Shown here in pieces: positions 6,392 to 15,520 of a stretch of 40,441 bases of DNA. Under the pieces are notes generated by a model, which ran no database searches, had not been told where the DNA came from, and saw nothing but the letters and a program-made list of their open reading frames with translations. Positions within the stretch are counted from its first letter, which is position 1, and the number at the start of each line of letters is the position of its first letter. A program made the translations under genes and the position numbers. The DNA comes from a virus, in the IMG/VR virus record IMGVR_UViG_3300032516_000068, positions 1-40,441 of that record, one strand, 5' to 3'.

Positions 6392-6934
6392 ATGGCTACG
6401 ATTAAACTACAGAACGGCAAAGTTATTACAAAAGATGGAAAGGTAAGTTGTGAGTGTTGCGCTACACCATTTGGTCTTTTAGCTTCTGCTACATCTCAAG
6501 ATTTAAATCAAGGATGCAATATGGGGCCAGCTATTCAAACATATTTTATAAATCCTCCATACGTTCTTGTTAAAAATAAACAATATAAATTAAGAATTAA
6601 TTTTAGTTCTGGAGACGGCTTCTATCATGTAAATTCATATTACCAAGCTAATTATACATTAAATCCAGTTATAAATATCACATGGACAACAACATATGGA
6701 GGGACATCTGGCAATCCTTGGAGTATTACTAATGGAGGTAAGACAATAAGATATTCATTGGAGGACTCTCAAAATTGCGGAGGGTCAAATCCAAATACTC
6801 AAATAGGAACAGCTGAAGCAATAATTATAAACACAGAAAGTAAAATTACAATGGGCTTTAGTTTTACTGGAATAGCTGAACTTCAAGATTCTGGATTTGA
6901 AAATATTCAATTTTATTTAGAGGAGGTTGTATGA
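6392..6934 (+). CDS. Unrecognised protein, 180 aa, probably virion-associated
   Basis: Starts directly after the preceding TAA and ends in an ATGA overlap with the next gene, so it belongs to the same transcript. The N-terminus, MATIKLQNGKVITKDGKVSC followed by ECC, is a short beta-hairpin-like segment with a Cys cluster (CECC). The remainder is rich in Asn, Thr, Tyr and Gly with alternating hydrophobic residues, typical of a beta-sandwich or small virion decoration or fibre domain. No signal peptide or membrane segment. The gene is AT-rich compared with the GT9-like gene before it. Function not known; placement next to tail genes is the only clue. Confidence 0.65.
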   Translation: MATIKLQNGKVITKDGKVSCECCATPFGLLASATSQDLNQGCNMGPAIQTYFINPPYVLVKNKQYKLRINFSSGDGFYHVNSYYQANYTLNPVINITWTTTYGGTSGNPWSITNGGKTIRYSLEDSQNCGGSNPNTQIGTAEAIIINTESKITMGFSFTGIAELQDSGFENIQFYLEEVV

Positions 6935-7167
6935 GAAATCAAATTTATTGTGACCACCAAATTAATACCGATTCAAAGAATCTTTTTGTATGTAAAATAG
7001 GAATGTATGGAGGCCATCCGTATATTGGGAATTGTATTTCTTGCATTAAAGAAAATCAAAATAATGATGAATATGCTAAAAAAATTATTGAAACATTAGC
7101 AAGATCACACCCGTCTTCAGTTAATAAAGTATCGGGATGTTGCGACTCAGCTAAAAATTACACTTGA
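6931..7167 (+). CDS. Small Cys/His-containing protein, 78 aa
   Basis: Preceded by a strong GAGGAGG ribosome site and overlapping the previous stop by ATGA. Contains paired Cys/His positions: CDHQ near the N-terminus, CK at about 21, CISC at about 36-39, and GCC near the C-terminus. This is compatible with a small zinc-binding fold. The pattern of a Cys pair followed by a helix (ENQNNDEYAKKIIETLARSH) resembles small metal-stabilised phage proteins. No enzymatic motif. Function unknown. Confidence 0.65.
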   Translation: MRNQIYCDHQINTDSKNLFVCKIGMYGGHPYIGNCISCIKENQNNDEYAKKIIETLARSHPSSVNKVSGCCDSAKNYT

Positions 7168-7201
7168 ATAACATAATTGTTAACAATATATTTCCAAAAT
7201 T

Positions 7202-9358
7202 ATGCAACCCATAAAAACAACCAACGCAATGAATCCAGCCCCAGCAAAGGGGATTCAATCGCTTCCGACTCCGGTAATTGACGATGTCATCATTACCGAA
7301 GTAGTAAATGCGTGGAAGGGAGACTACCAGAAGTTGGAGTATGGAACGATGTGGGATACTGTTCCGCACGGATCGCAGCAAGGCAGCTTTCCAGAGCATA
7401 AGCTGGTATTCCAACAGGTATCAAGCGAAGATGGTCAGTGGGTGAAGCGTATCTGGGCTAATGATCGAGTAAACCAAGATAGCTACAACTACGCAATCAA
7501 GTATAGTGCTGGATCGCAAGATCATCCAATTTATACAAGAACATATGTAGTTCCAAGGGAAACATACTTCCCATTGCCGGATTTGACACCGGACGAAATG
7601 TTTCCCAATGCATTGCTTGTTGATGAGATTGTAGAGAGAAGTGAAAATGAGCTTGATTCTAAATATGTAACTGTAACTAGGATTTACGAAACACTGCCTG
7701 GACCAACTGTTCCAACTAAAAGATACAATGATCGAGGTGACTTAGAAAGCATAGACACGCAAACTGTCCCTCCAAGAACTCCGCCAGACCCTGACGGGCT
7801 TCTGATTACTGGATCGCAGGTTGTCCAAGAAGATGTAAGTAAGGGTGTAAAAACAACATCGTCTGTTGAAAGTCATTCTACTCTTAGGACAAAAGAAAAA
7901 AAAGAAGGTTTGCTTGGTGAAACTGTAACTACAGATGATATTGTTGTTCCATCTACTGAACCTGATGCGTTATCTGAGTCAGTTGTTGCATCTGTAGTTC
8001 AACAAACTTCAGCTACAAAAGCTGTAAAAAGAACAACTACATCAACTGGTCCCAAGACACTTTCTGGAAAAGAAAATAAAGATGGGTTGATGGGAAGAAT
8101 GACAAGAACTGAAACAATTGTTCCGATCGGAACTGCTGCTGATCCACTTACATTTAATGTAATATCTTCTGAAGTTACACCAATTGATTCATCAAAGTCT
8201 AAAAAAACAACAATAACTCATAATGGTCCAACGGCTCTAGAAGACTTTACACTTGTTGATTCTCCCGCTGGATTAATTAGGGCATCTGGAGGAACATATG
8301 TATACGATAAAACATGGCTCTCTGGTGAAGGTGTATCTGTAAATAATGGTAGCCTCCTTACTATTAAAGCTACTACAAAAGCAATTGATGAAACCAAAAG
8401 ACAAGTAGAAACTTTGAGCGTTGAAGAGTGGCCGTTACTAAGTGGCGTTGAATATGATGAAGTTTTAGGTATTCCGATTGAATACACAGAAAAAGTTGTA
8501 AGCCCAAACGAATACAAAAATCCTCCAACAAGTCTTTCAAATTCAAATAATTCATATAAGCCGCTTGATCAATGGAAGACGCTTCGCAGATCATACGATA
8601 AAGAGGCGATAGCAACTGCTCTTTTACAACAATATTTTGTAACACAAACACAGGTTCAAATAAATCTTCCAAATAAATTGCTTGAAGTTACGGCATATCT
8701 TTCAAGAGATTTTTCTAAAGGTGAAAATAAATCATTACAAGAAAATGCTGGTGGAGATGCGTATGGATACACAATTGGTGGTGGATTTAAAAGTTCCGGA
8801 AGTATATCTGCTGATGTTTATTTTAAATTAGAAAATGGATTCAATGGATACATTGATGGAGAAGAACATACATTTTTTATGGAAATTTCAGCTAACGGAA
8901 GGGTTAATAAATCAATTATACAAGAATTAAACGATAAAAATAATGGGAAAACATATTTAAGGTGGCCTAATTTAAAAAGAATAACAGAAAATGTTTTATT
9001 GTTTACTGGTGGAAAAAGTAAAACTGAATCAGAATCTAAGTCTGAAGATGTAAGTATAAATGGTTTCGCAGAAGCAAAAAGAAAAGATTGGTCGTATGAC
9101 ATTGATACAAATGTTAATACAGTAACATTGCCTGATGCGTTGCATGGAGTATTAACAGTAAATGAGGTGTATAATGGACCGCAAATACCAGGTGACTTAC
9201 AAATTACTGGAGGCGTTAAACCCAATGTACTTCCAGCAACAAATCCAGCAAAGTTTCCTATTGGTAATTATTTGGTATCATCATCAATGGATTTGTTCAA
9301 ATATGGTCTTGTTAAAGTAAAGGCAGTTACAGTAACCGTTACAGCTGATTATGTATGA
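7202..9358 (+). CDS. Unrecognised large virion-like protein, 718 aa
   Basis: A long beta-rich protein with no transmembrane segment or enzymatic motif. The N-terminal 150 residues (WKGDYQKLEYGTMWDTVPHG, then TVTRIYETLPGP) form a compact domain. Residues about 200-345 contain two to three imperfect repeats of roughly 70 aa built on KK/KR-TT-S, GP-x-x-L and a K-D/E-G-L-x-G turn. The C-terminal 350 residues include coil and beta segments and end VKVKAVTVTVTADYV. The third-codon AT content rises after the N-terminal domain, suggesting mosaic assembly. Between the GT9-like gene and the head-tail/fibre genes, it is probably a tail or fibre-associated structural protein. Start 7202 lies after a GTTAACAATA element but has no clear Shine-Dalgarno. 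Confidence 0.6.
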   Translation: MQPIKTTNAMNPAPAKGIQSLPTPVIDDVIITEVVNAWKGDYQKLEYGTMWDTVPHGSQQGSFPEHKLVFQQVSSEDGQWVKRIWANDRVNQDSYNYAIKYSAGSQDHPIYTRTYVVPRETYFPLPDLTPDEMFPNALLVDEIVERSENELDSKYVTVTRIYETLPGPTVPTKRYNDRGDLESIDTQTVPPRTPPDPDGLLITGSQVVQEDVSKGVKTTSSVESHSTLRTKEKKEGLLGETVTTDDIVVPSTEPDALSESVVASVVQQTSATKAVKRTTTSTGPKTLSGKENKDGLMGRMTRTETIVPIGTAADPLTFNVISSEVTPIDSSKSKKTTITHNGPTALEDFTLVDSPAGLIRASGGTYVYDKTWLSGEGVSVNNGSLLTIKATTKAIDETKRQVETLSVEEWPLLSGVEYDEVLGIPIEYTEKVVSPNEYKNPPTSLSNSNNSYKPLDQWKTLRRSYDKEAIATALLQQYFVTQTQVQINLPNKLLEVTAYLSRDFSKGENKSLQENAGGDAYGYTIGGGFKSSGSISADVYFKLENGFNGYIDGEEHTFFMEISANGRVNKSIIQELNDKNNGKTYLRWPNLKRITENVLLFTGGKSKTESESKSEDVSINGFAEAKRKDWSYDIDTNVNTVTLPDALHGVLTVNEVYNGPQIPGDLQITGGVKPNVLPATNPAKFPIGNYLVSSSMDLFKYGLVKVKAVTVTVTADYV

Positions 9359-9573
9359 ATGAAAATCCACAAACAATAGCAAAAGCTGGGAACCCGTCGA
9401 TTAAGTATCCCCCAAATATTTTTCAGGCTGTTCCATTTTCAAGACCTAATGTTGGACATCAAGGAAGTCCATTAGTTGATTCTTGGGCTGAAGCCCCATC
9501 AAGTGGAATATTTGTATTGGGAAGTATTGGTGGTCAAATACAATGGATTCCAACAGAAAATTGTGATGCTTAA
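9355..9573 (+). CDS. Small hypothetical protein, 72 aa
   Basis: ATG overlaps the previous stop (ATGA). The protein is Pro/Gly-rich (GNPSIKYPPNIFQAVPFSRP) with a hydrophobic C-terminal strand (GIFVLGSIGGQIQWIPTE), looking like a short structural or accessory beta protein. No known motif. Tight coupling to the 718-aa gene suggests a partner in the same structure. Confidence 0.55.
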   Translation: MNENPQTIAKAGNPSIKYPPNIFQAVPFSRPNVGHQGSPLVDSWAEAPSSGIFVLGSIGGQIQWIPTENCDA

Positions 9574-9630
9574 ATTATTTTATTGATTAAATATTATTGA
9601 GCATATAAACCTACAAAAAATAAAATTATT

Positions 9631-9741
9631 ATGGCACAAAAATTAAGAGGCGGACAAACCGCTGCATCATTTGCAGAAGCTCAAAAGCCTAAACCCCCAG
9701 GCATGACTCCATCACAATGGGAGACTGGCACAGGAAATAAA
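9631..9741 (+). repeat. 111-bp direct repeat, copy 1
   Basis: Nearly identical to 9820-9930 (copies 189 bp apart, in frame). Differences are single bases, such as CAA/CCA at codon 3 and GGC/AAC near the end. A partial third copy (about 9773-9813) lies between. Confidence 0.85.
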
Positions 9742-10551
9742 ATAAGCGTAACAGGAAGTGTTCCTTCAGTCCAATTAACTCCATCACAATGGGGGACTGG
9801 CACAAGAAATAAACCTCTTATGGCACCAAAATTAAGAGGCGGACAAACCGCTGCATCATTTGCAGAAGCTCAAAAGCCTAAACCCCCAGGCATGACTCCA
9901 TCACAATGGGAGACTAACACAGGAAATAAACTTCTTTCATATGGAACTGATTCTTCTGGAAATTTAATGACAGGTAATATGTCATACATGAGGAAAGATT
10001 TATGGGATTCTCAAGAAAAAGAGCGCCAAAATCAGATTGATGCTAGGCAATTTAAAGTTCCAACTGATATCTCTACTAACAACCAAACCCAAATAGGACA
10101 ATCATTTGAAAAAATGGGGCTTGGAAAAATTGGTGGACTTGAAGGAAGAATGGGGCAACTTGAACAAGCGTCAATGCGACTTGCTCAAGCGGCTTCAAGC
10201 AGAAGGATGGATGAAACTGAACAAGAATACAAAATGCGAGGTGCGTTAGCATCTCAAGAGGCTGCATTAAAAGGAGGATTGCTTGGTCAAGAATATGGAT
10301 TGCGTGATAATCTCGCGAAATCTCAATCTAATATTGAATCAGCGCAGGCAGCGCAAGTGGCAGGATATTCATCTCCTTTTGAAATGCAAACTGATACTGC
10401 TTCAAAAAGACGAGAGAATGAAAAAAGGCAGAAAGAGAGGGAAGCAAAGGAAAAAGCAAAGGAAAAAGAACAAGAAAGAATAGCTAAAGCAGCATCAAGA
10501 GGATATAGCGCATTTGGCAATTTGCTTCCACAATATTATCCCACTAGATGA
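9631..10551 (+). CDS. Low-complexity helical protein with internal duplication, 306 aa
   Basis: The N-terminal 100 residues consist of two near-identical 37-residue units (from MAQKLRGGQTAASFAEAQKP at residue 1, and MAPKLRGGQTAASFAEAQKP at residue 64), with a shorter third copy of the TPSQWxTGT piece between them. The rest is helical: a Gln/Met/Ala-rich segment and then a very basic/acidic coiled coil (residues about 255-290, RRENEKRQKEREAKEKAKEK). It ends with an aromatic tail (LLPQYYPTR). No enzyme motif. Its position just before a head-tail-type gene suggests a virion or assembly protein. AT-rich leader without Shine-Dalgarno. Confidence 0.6.
   Translation: MAQKLRGGQTAASFAEAQKPKPPGMTPSQWETGTGNKISVTGSVPSVQLTPSQWGTGTRNKPLMAPKLRGGQTAASFAEAQKPKPPGMTPSQWETNTGNKLLSYGTDSSGNLMTGNMSYMRKDLWDSQEKERQNQIDARQFKVPTDISTNNQTQIGQSFEKMGLGKIGGLEGRMGQLEQASMRLAQAASSRRMDETEQEYKMRGALASQEAALKGGLLGQEYGLRDNLAKSQSNIESAQAAQVAGYSSPFEMQTDTASKRRENEKRQKEREAKEKAKEKEQERIAKAASRGYSAFGNLLPQYYPTR
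9820..9930 (+). repeat. 111-bp direct repeat, copy 2
   Basis: Second in-frame copy of 9631-9741, including the start codon, so an alternative internal start is encoded in the repeat. Confidence 0.85.
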
Positions 10552-11525
10552 GAATAACACTTGCGGAAGCGAGGCAACAGCTTTATGCCTCAATTGTTCC
10601 TTCGCTTGATAACCAAGCGAACATAGATCGATTTAATTCATATCTTAACCTCGCTCAAGAAAGATTAATTAATAGCGGTAAATGGAATGGAACTATCCTG
10701 CCTGTTAGGTTTTATTCTCCAAGCGGGATGATTACGCTTCCAAGAAGGTTTACATCCGCTCTTGCAGCTAAGTGGAGTAAAGATAACGGCAGTGGAAGGA
10801 GTGCTACTGGACCAATTAAAATTCGCAACGGATGGTTCACATATCTCACGCCAATTTCCGATCTCTGGACTGCATCGTATTGGCCGAGGTATGGTTATAA
10901 CGAAACATTTTTTGATGATCTTGGGGACGGGTTTGTTACATTTGCAAATCCAACATATGAAACATTTACTCTAAGGGTTCAAATTGAAGACCCGTTGGAT
11001 GCCGGACAACATCTTGTAATTAAAGGTAAGGACGCTAATAATAAAGATGTTACTATTAGTTTTGAGCTGGATAATATTAGCACATCTTCAACGCAAGTTT
11101 TTAGAAGTTTAACATTTTTTCAAAAGCCAATTACTAATAAGGGAATTAACCTATATGCCGTAAGTGGAACGAATGAAGAACAAATAGGTGCATATGAAGC
11201 AACGGAAACAACAGCAAGCTATCATCGATATGCAGTTCCAAATGAACCATCTATTGATTATTTAGATGTTCTTTGCAAGATTCGATTTGTTCCATGCGTA
11301 TATGATACGGATGAAGTTATTGTGTCTAATCTTGGGGCATTAAAGAATATGCTTACTTCTCTTCGTTTTGAAGATGAGGCTGATCTTGATAGGTCTGAAA
11401 TGTTTTTTATGAAAGCTTTGCAGCTATTAAATGGAGAAAGTCGAGAAATACGAGGAGGCTCGCAATGGAAATTAAACATTGACAAAGCTTCAATGCAATT
11501 TGAGAATCTTTGGCCGGGGAGATAA
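10548..11525 (+). CDS. Probable head-tail or tail-tube structural protein, 325 aa
   Basis: The N-terminal helical part (ITLAEARQQLYASIVPSLDN, then RFNSYLNLAQERLINSGKW) is followed by a beta-rich middle (about residues 140-215, TLRVQIEDPLDAGQHLVIKG) and a helical C-terminus (LRFEDEADLDRSEMFFMKAL). This helix-beta-helix plan resembles podoviral head-to-tail adaptor/tail tubular A proteins, but I cannot confirm homology from sequence alone. The LPRRF and RFVPCVYDTD strands would lie in the core. ATGA overlap with the upstream gene. The product may link portal and tail; alternatively it is a tail-tip protein. Confidence 0.5.
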   Translation: MRITLAEARQQLYASIVPSLDNQANIDRFNSYLNLAQERLINSGKWNGTILPVRFYSPSGMITLPRRFTSALAAKWSKDNGSGRSATGPIKIRNGWFTYLTPISDLWTASYWPRYGYNETFFDDLGDGFVTFANPTYETFTLRVQIEDPLDAGQHLVIKGKDANNKDVTISFELDNISTSSTQVFRSLTFFQKPITNKGINLYAVSGTNEEQIGAYEATETTASYHRYAVPNEPSIDYLDVLCKIRFVPCVYDTDEVIVSNLGALKNMLTSLRFEDEADLDRSEMFFMKALQLLNGESREIRGGSQWKLNIDKASMQFENLWPGR

Positions 11526-11528
11526 ATT

Positions 11529-13616
11529 ATGTCTACATTTTCACAAACACCAGGAGAACTTGATATTGAAGCCGTACTTGGAACGGACTTTGCATTATCA
11601 TTGAATTTTTCAAATACAATTTCAGATTTTACATTTCAATCCGGCATCGTGTTAAACGAATATCCGTCTGAAACAATATTCCCAATTAACATAAGTATAT
11701 CTGGATCAAATATTGTTAACCTAACATTAAGTGATGCAAACACTGAGTCGATTGGATTGATTTCAAATAAGAAATGGTTTCTTAAAAGAACAAAAAACAA
11801 TGTTACTCAAATGGTTCTGTCTGGCAGATTTCAAATATCTGACATTCCTATAGGGCAAAATTCTGGAGTGCAACAATTTATTTTAATTAATGACTTAACT
11901 GTTTCTTCTCTTTATGCAGTCGGAGCGCAGGGTGCTACTGGAATTAATGGCAGCACTGGAGCTACTGGCGTATTGGGTTCTACTGGAGCAACGGGTTTGG
12001 GAGCAACTGGAGCTACTGGCATTGGGGCAACTGGAGCTACTGGCGTATTGGGTTCTACTGGAGCAACTGGTGTTGGAATACAAGGTCAAGTTGGGGCAAC
12101 TGGAGTTCGTGGGGCTACGGGGGCAACTGGATTTGGAGAGCATGGAGCAACTGGAGCTACTGGACCACAAGGCCCTCCTGGGCCTGCATCAACTCAAGGC
12201 GCTACAGGATCAACCGGATTCGGCGCTACTGGTGCAACTGGAGTCGGAGCTACTGGCGCTACTGGTTCATTGGGAGCCACTGGAGCCACCGGAGCTACAG
12301 GACTAGGAGTAACCGGAGCTACAGGAATTCAAGGCCTTCATGGTCAGCAAACTTCATTTTATAGATATGATGCAGATACCAGTAAAACTTCAGGATTTCC
12401 TACAAATGGAACATTGTATTGGAGTAATGCAACTCAAATTAATTCAACTGTAGTAAATGTTTCTCATATTACAGCAACATCTGAAGACATTGATTTGTTC
12501 CTATCTTTAATTTCTATTGGCAATCAATTTGTAATTCAAGATAAAGCAAGTTCAAATAGCTTCCAGAGATGGCAAGTTTCTGGAACACCAGTAAATGTTT
12601 CAAATAGTTACATTGAGCTTCCCGTAACACTTGTTAATAGTGGGGGGAATGGAAGTTCTAATTTTTCAAACAATACTAATTTAATATTTGCAATTACACA
12701 GCAAGGATTGCAAGGCGCTACTGGATTAGGAGCTAATGGAGCTACAGGATTAATTGGAATTACGGGGGCTACCGGGGCTACTGGTTTAGTTGGCGCAACG
12801 GGATTAAGTGTTACTGGCTCGACAGGAGCTACTGGTGCTGGCTCGACAGGAGCTACAGGAGTTGGATCGACGGGTGCTACTGGCGTTGCAGGAAGTAATG
12901 GAGCTACAGGATTAATTGGAATTACGGGGGCTACTGGAGCTACTGGTTTAGGTGCGACTGGCGCAACAGGTGTTGCTGGCGAACAAGGTTCTACAGGAGC
13001 TACTGGATTGGGAGCTACAGGTGCATCTGGAATTAATACATTATATAGCACCAGTAATCCAGTTCCACCTCTCTCCCCAGTCGAGGGTCAAAGATGGGTT
13101 GATACAGATACATTGGTTGAGTATCAATGGTACAGTAATACTTGGGTTGAAGTGAATGCTCCGCAACTTGGATTAACAGGAGCTACTGGATTAACTGGAT
13201 CAATTGGTAACACTGGGGCAACTGGAGCTATTTCCGCCAATCCATCATTTACAACAACGACTGTATCTGGTGAGGCTTTATTTGGCATTCCAGTCGAAAC
13301 AAAAGCATCTCCAACGATTTCTGGAGTTTCGCTTTTATTGAATCTTAGTGCAGCTACATATTTCACTGTAACAATAAATCAAGCGTCTACTGTTACTTTT
13401 TCCAATCCACCAGCATCTCCAAAAGTATTTTCGTTTACATTGCAGACAACTGGAAATGGAACTGCATATACAACAAATTTCCCTGCAAGCGTTAAGTGGG
13501 CGGAAGGGATTGCTCCAACGATTACATCAACAAATGGTAAAATTGATATATTTACATTTGTAACACATGATGGTGGAACAACTTGGTTTGGATTTATTAG
13601 TGGTCAAAACTTTTAA
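11529..13616 (+). CDS. Collagen-like tail fibre protein, 695 aa
   Basis: N-terminal domain (residues 1-130) is Ig/BppU-like ([20 protein letters not shown], then a strand-rich fold). It is followed by a Gly-X-Y triplet region (about 133-275) dominated by Gly-Ala-Thr, a globular insert (about 275-390, [21 protein letters not shown] onward), a second Gly-X-Y stretch (about 393-500), a W-D-T/Y-x-W-x-x-x-W strand pair ([20 protein letters not shown]), a short third collagen-like stretch, and a C-terminal beta domain ending [14 protein letters not shown]. Such proteins trimerise into rigid fibres or baseplate appendages that contact the host. A GGGGAGA ribosome site precedes the ATG. Threonine at the Y position is a plausible O-glycosylation site. 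The next gene is a second probable adhesin. Confidence 0.85.
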   Translation: MSTFSQTPGELDIEAVLGTDFALSLNFSNTISDFTFQSGIVLNEYPSETIFPINISISGSNIVNLTLSDANTESIGLISNKKWFLKRTKNNVTQMVLSGRFQISDIPIGQNSGVQQFILINDLTVSSLYAVGAQGATGINGSTGATGVLGSTGATGLGATGATGIGATGATGVLGSTGATGVGIQGQVGATGVRGATGATGFGEHGATGATGPQGPPGPASTQGATGSTGFGATGATGVGATGATGSLGATGATGATGLGVTGATGIQGLHGQQTSFYRYDADTSKTSGFPTNGTLYWSNATQINSTVVNVSHITATSEDIDLFLSLISIGNQFVIQDKASSNSFQRWQVSGTPVNVSNSYIELPVTLVNSGGNGSSNFSNNTNLIFAITQQGLQGATGLGANGATGLIGITGATGATGLVGATGLSVTGSTGATGAGSTGATGVGSTGATGVAGSNGATGLIGITGATGATGLGATGATGVAGEQGSTGATGLGATGASGINTLYSTSNPVPPLSPVEGQRWVDTDTLVEYQWYSNTWVEVNAPQLGLTGATGLTGSIGNTGATGAISANPSFTTTTVSGEALFGIPVETKASPTISGVSLLLNLSAATYFTVTINQASTVTFSNPPASPKVFSFTLQTTGNGTAYTTNFPASVKWAEGIAPTITSTNGKIDIFTFVTHDGGTTWFGFISGQNF

Positions 13617-13621
13617 TTATA

Positions 13622-15451
13622 ATGGGATTTATAAGCAGAAAATTAATGGCACTTGTTAATAGTGTTTTTTTTAAATGGAATGAATTAACAGTATCATCCA
13701 ATAGAAGCTTACCAAGAAAAAGTTATGGTAATGGTATTTTTGTTTCTATTTCTTCTATTTTAAATTCTGGGCAAAACCCAGGGATTGTATATAGTAATGA
13801 TGGATTTACTTGGACTGAAGCAACGCTTCCTGTCTCTTCTAGTTGGAAAATAATAACATATGGAGCAGGTAAATTTGTTGTAATTGCTCAAAATACAAAT
13901 ATTGCATTATATAGCACTGATGGAATAAATTGGACTCAAACAACTTTGCCATCATCTGGGAATTGGGCTTCAGTAACATATGGAAATGGTAAATTTGTTG
14001 CTGTTGCTGCTTCAAGTACAGCTGGCGCATACAGTAATGACGGGATAAGTTGGACTCAAATGTCTCTTCCATCTTCTAGCAATTGGTTTTCAGTAACATA
14101 TGGGAATGGAATATTTGTTGCTATTACAGTGGGAACAGCGCAAGGATTCCCCCCAGTTGCTGTTCTTTCTAATGTTTTTGCATATAGCACTGATGGAGTA
14201 AATTGGACTCAATCAACATTGCCAGTTGCAGGAAGTTGGTATGATATTACATATGGGAATGGAATATTTGTTGCTGTTACATCTGGAAGTGTTAACGGTT
14301 TTTCAAATGTTGCAGCGTATAGTAATAACGGAGTAAATTGGACTCAATCAACATTGCCAGTTGCAGGAAGTTGGACTTCTGTAGAATATGGGGATGGCAT
14401 ATTTGTTGCTACTAATCAAGGCACTGATATTTTTGCATATAGTTACAATGGAGTTAATTGGATTCAAGGTAAAATGACATCAGTTCGTAATTGGTTTGAT
14501 ATTATATATGGGCAAGGTAGATTTTTTGTTGGGGCTTTCGCTCAAAATGTATTAGCATACACAAACTTGTTTCAATATTTTCCAAATTGGAATCAATCAA
14601 CAATGCCATCTTCTCACGTTTGGCAGTCAGTAACATATGGGAATGGTAAATATGTTGCTATTAATTCTGATTCAGATGTAGTCGCATATAGCACTAATGG
14701 AGTAAATTGGAATCAATCAACATTGCCAGTTTCTCAACAATGGCGGTCAGTAACATACGGGGACGGAAGATTTGTTGCTGTAGGTATTGGTCCCAGCAAT
14801 ATTGCTGCATATAGTAATGATGGAATAAATTGGACTCAATCAACATTGCCAGTTTCTCAAAATTGGTTTTCAGTAACATATGGGAATGGAAGATTTGTTG
14901 CTGTGGGTGGTTATACAGCAAATTCCGATATTGCTGCATATAGTAATGATGGCGCAAGTTGGACTCAAGCAACATTGCCATCTTCACAACTATGGATTTC
15001 AGTAACATATGGAGGCGATAAATTTGTTGCTGTTGCTATTAATCCTAATTCAGATGTAGTCGCATATAGCACTAATGGAGTAAATTGGAATCAATCAACA
15101 TTGCCAGTTTCTCAAAATTGGTTTTCAGTAACATATGGGAATGGAAGATTTGTTGCTGTGGGTGGTTCTACAGGATTTACTAGCAATATTGCTGTATATA
15201 GTAATGATGGCATTACTTGGACTCAAACAACATTGCCATCTTCACGTGCATGGGTTTCAGTAACATATGGAAATGGCAATTTTGTTACTGTAGCTAATAA
15301 TTCAAATGTTTATGCATATAGTAATAACGGGATTGATTGGAATCAATCAACATTGCCATCTTCACGTTTTTGGCTTTCAGTAACATATGGGAATGGAAGA
15401 TTTGTTGCTGTGGGTGGCGGTCCTACCAATGTTTCTGTATACACAACTTAA
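13622..15451 (+). CDS. Repeat protein, probably double beta-propeller adhesin, 609 aa
   Basis: Contains 14 repeats of the pattern W-x-S-V-T-Y-G-N-G-x-F-V-A-V followed by A-Y-S-N-D-G-x-x-W-T-Q-S-T-L-P. The first is at SLPRKSYGNGIFVSIS and the last at RFWLSVTYGNGRFVAVG. Each unit is about 37-55 residues, the size of a four-stranded propeller blade. Fourteen blades would make two seven-bladed propellers (inference). The pattern resembles sialidase/BNR-like or WD-type tail proteins, but no catalytic residues are recognisable. Several repeats are identical at DNA level over 68-77 bp, indicating recent internal duplication. It directly follows the collagen-like fibre and is probably a receptor-binding or tail-tip component. 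No Shine-Dalgarno; AT-rich leader. Confidence 0.75.
   Translation: MGFISRKLMALVNSVFFKWNELTVSSNRSLPRKSYGNGIFVSISSILNSGQNPGIVYSNDGFTWTEATLPVSSSWKIITYGAGKFVVIAQNTNIALYSTDGINWTQTTLPSSGNWASVTYGNGKFVAVAASSTAGAYSNDGISWTQMSLPSSSNWFSVTYGNGIFVAITVGTAQGFPPVAVLSNVFAYSTDGVNWTQSTLPVAGSWYDITYGNGIFVAVTSGSVNGFSNVAAYSNNGVNWTQSTLPVAGSWTSVEYGDGIFVATNQGTDIFAYSYNGVNWIQGKMTSVRNWFDIIYGQGRFFVGAFAQNVLAYTNLFQYFPNWNQSTMPSSHVWQSVTYGNGKYVAINSDSDVVAYSTNGVNWNQSTLPVSQQWRSVTYGDGRFVAVGIGPSNIAAYSNDGINWTQSTLPVSQNWFSVTYGNGRFVAVGGYTANSDIAAYSNDGASWTQATLPSSQLWISVTYGGDKFVAVAINPNSDVVAYSTNGVNWNQSTLPVSQNWFSVTYGNGRFVAVGGSTGFTSNIAVYSNDGITWTQTTLPSSRAWVSVTYGNGNFVTVANNSNVYAYSNNGIDWNQSTLPSSRFWLSVTYGNGRFVAVGGGPTNVSVYTT
14670..14737 (+). repeat. 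68-bp perfect direct repeat within propeller gene, copy 1
   Basis: Identical to 15048-15115, 378 bp downstream (in frame). Encodes one blade boundary (SDVVAYSTNGVNWNQSTLPV). Confidence 0.8.
14836..14912 (+). repeat. 77-bp perfect direct repeat within propeller gene, copy 1
   Basis: Identical to 15091-15167. Overlaps in content with the 68-bp repeat family; together they show two blades copied without any silent change. Confidence 0.8.
15048..15167 (+). repeat. Second copies of the 68-bp and 77-bp repeats
   Basis: 15048-15115 equals 14670-14737 and 15091-15167 equals 14836-14912. The segment is therefore a join of two upstream blades, as expected from recombination or gene conversion between repeats. 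Confidence 0.8.
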
Positions 15452-15501
15452 ATAAATTACATTTTACAATAGCAATTTAAACAAATAGTGTTATACAGAT
15501 A

Positions 15502-15515
15502 ATCGTTAAACAATA
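15502..15515 (+). promoter_or_regulatory. Conserved start-proximal element, copy 2
   Basis: ATCGTTAAACAATA, five bases before the ATG at 15521, the same spacing as copy 1 at 5509-5522. It lies in the 69-bp gap after the propeller gene, where a new transcription unit may begin. Confidence 0.35.
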
Positions 15516-15520
15516 AACAT

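Noticed and set aside
12608-13051. Long minus-strand ORF rich in Pro-Val-Ala
   Set aside because: It is the antisense shadow of the Gly-Ala-Thr codons of the collagen-like fibre; the periodic composition keeps it open. The same applies to 11895-12170 and 39815-40084.
11929-13235. Periodic DNA that could look like a CRISPR or minisatellite
   Set aside because: Units are in-frame Gly-X-Y codons of varying length with no conserved direct repeat/spacer arrangement.
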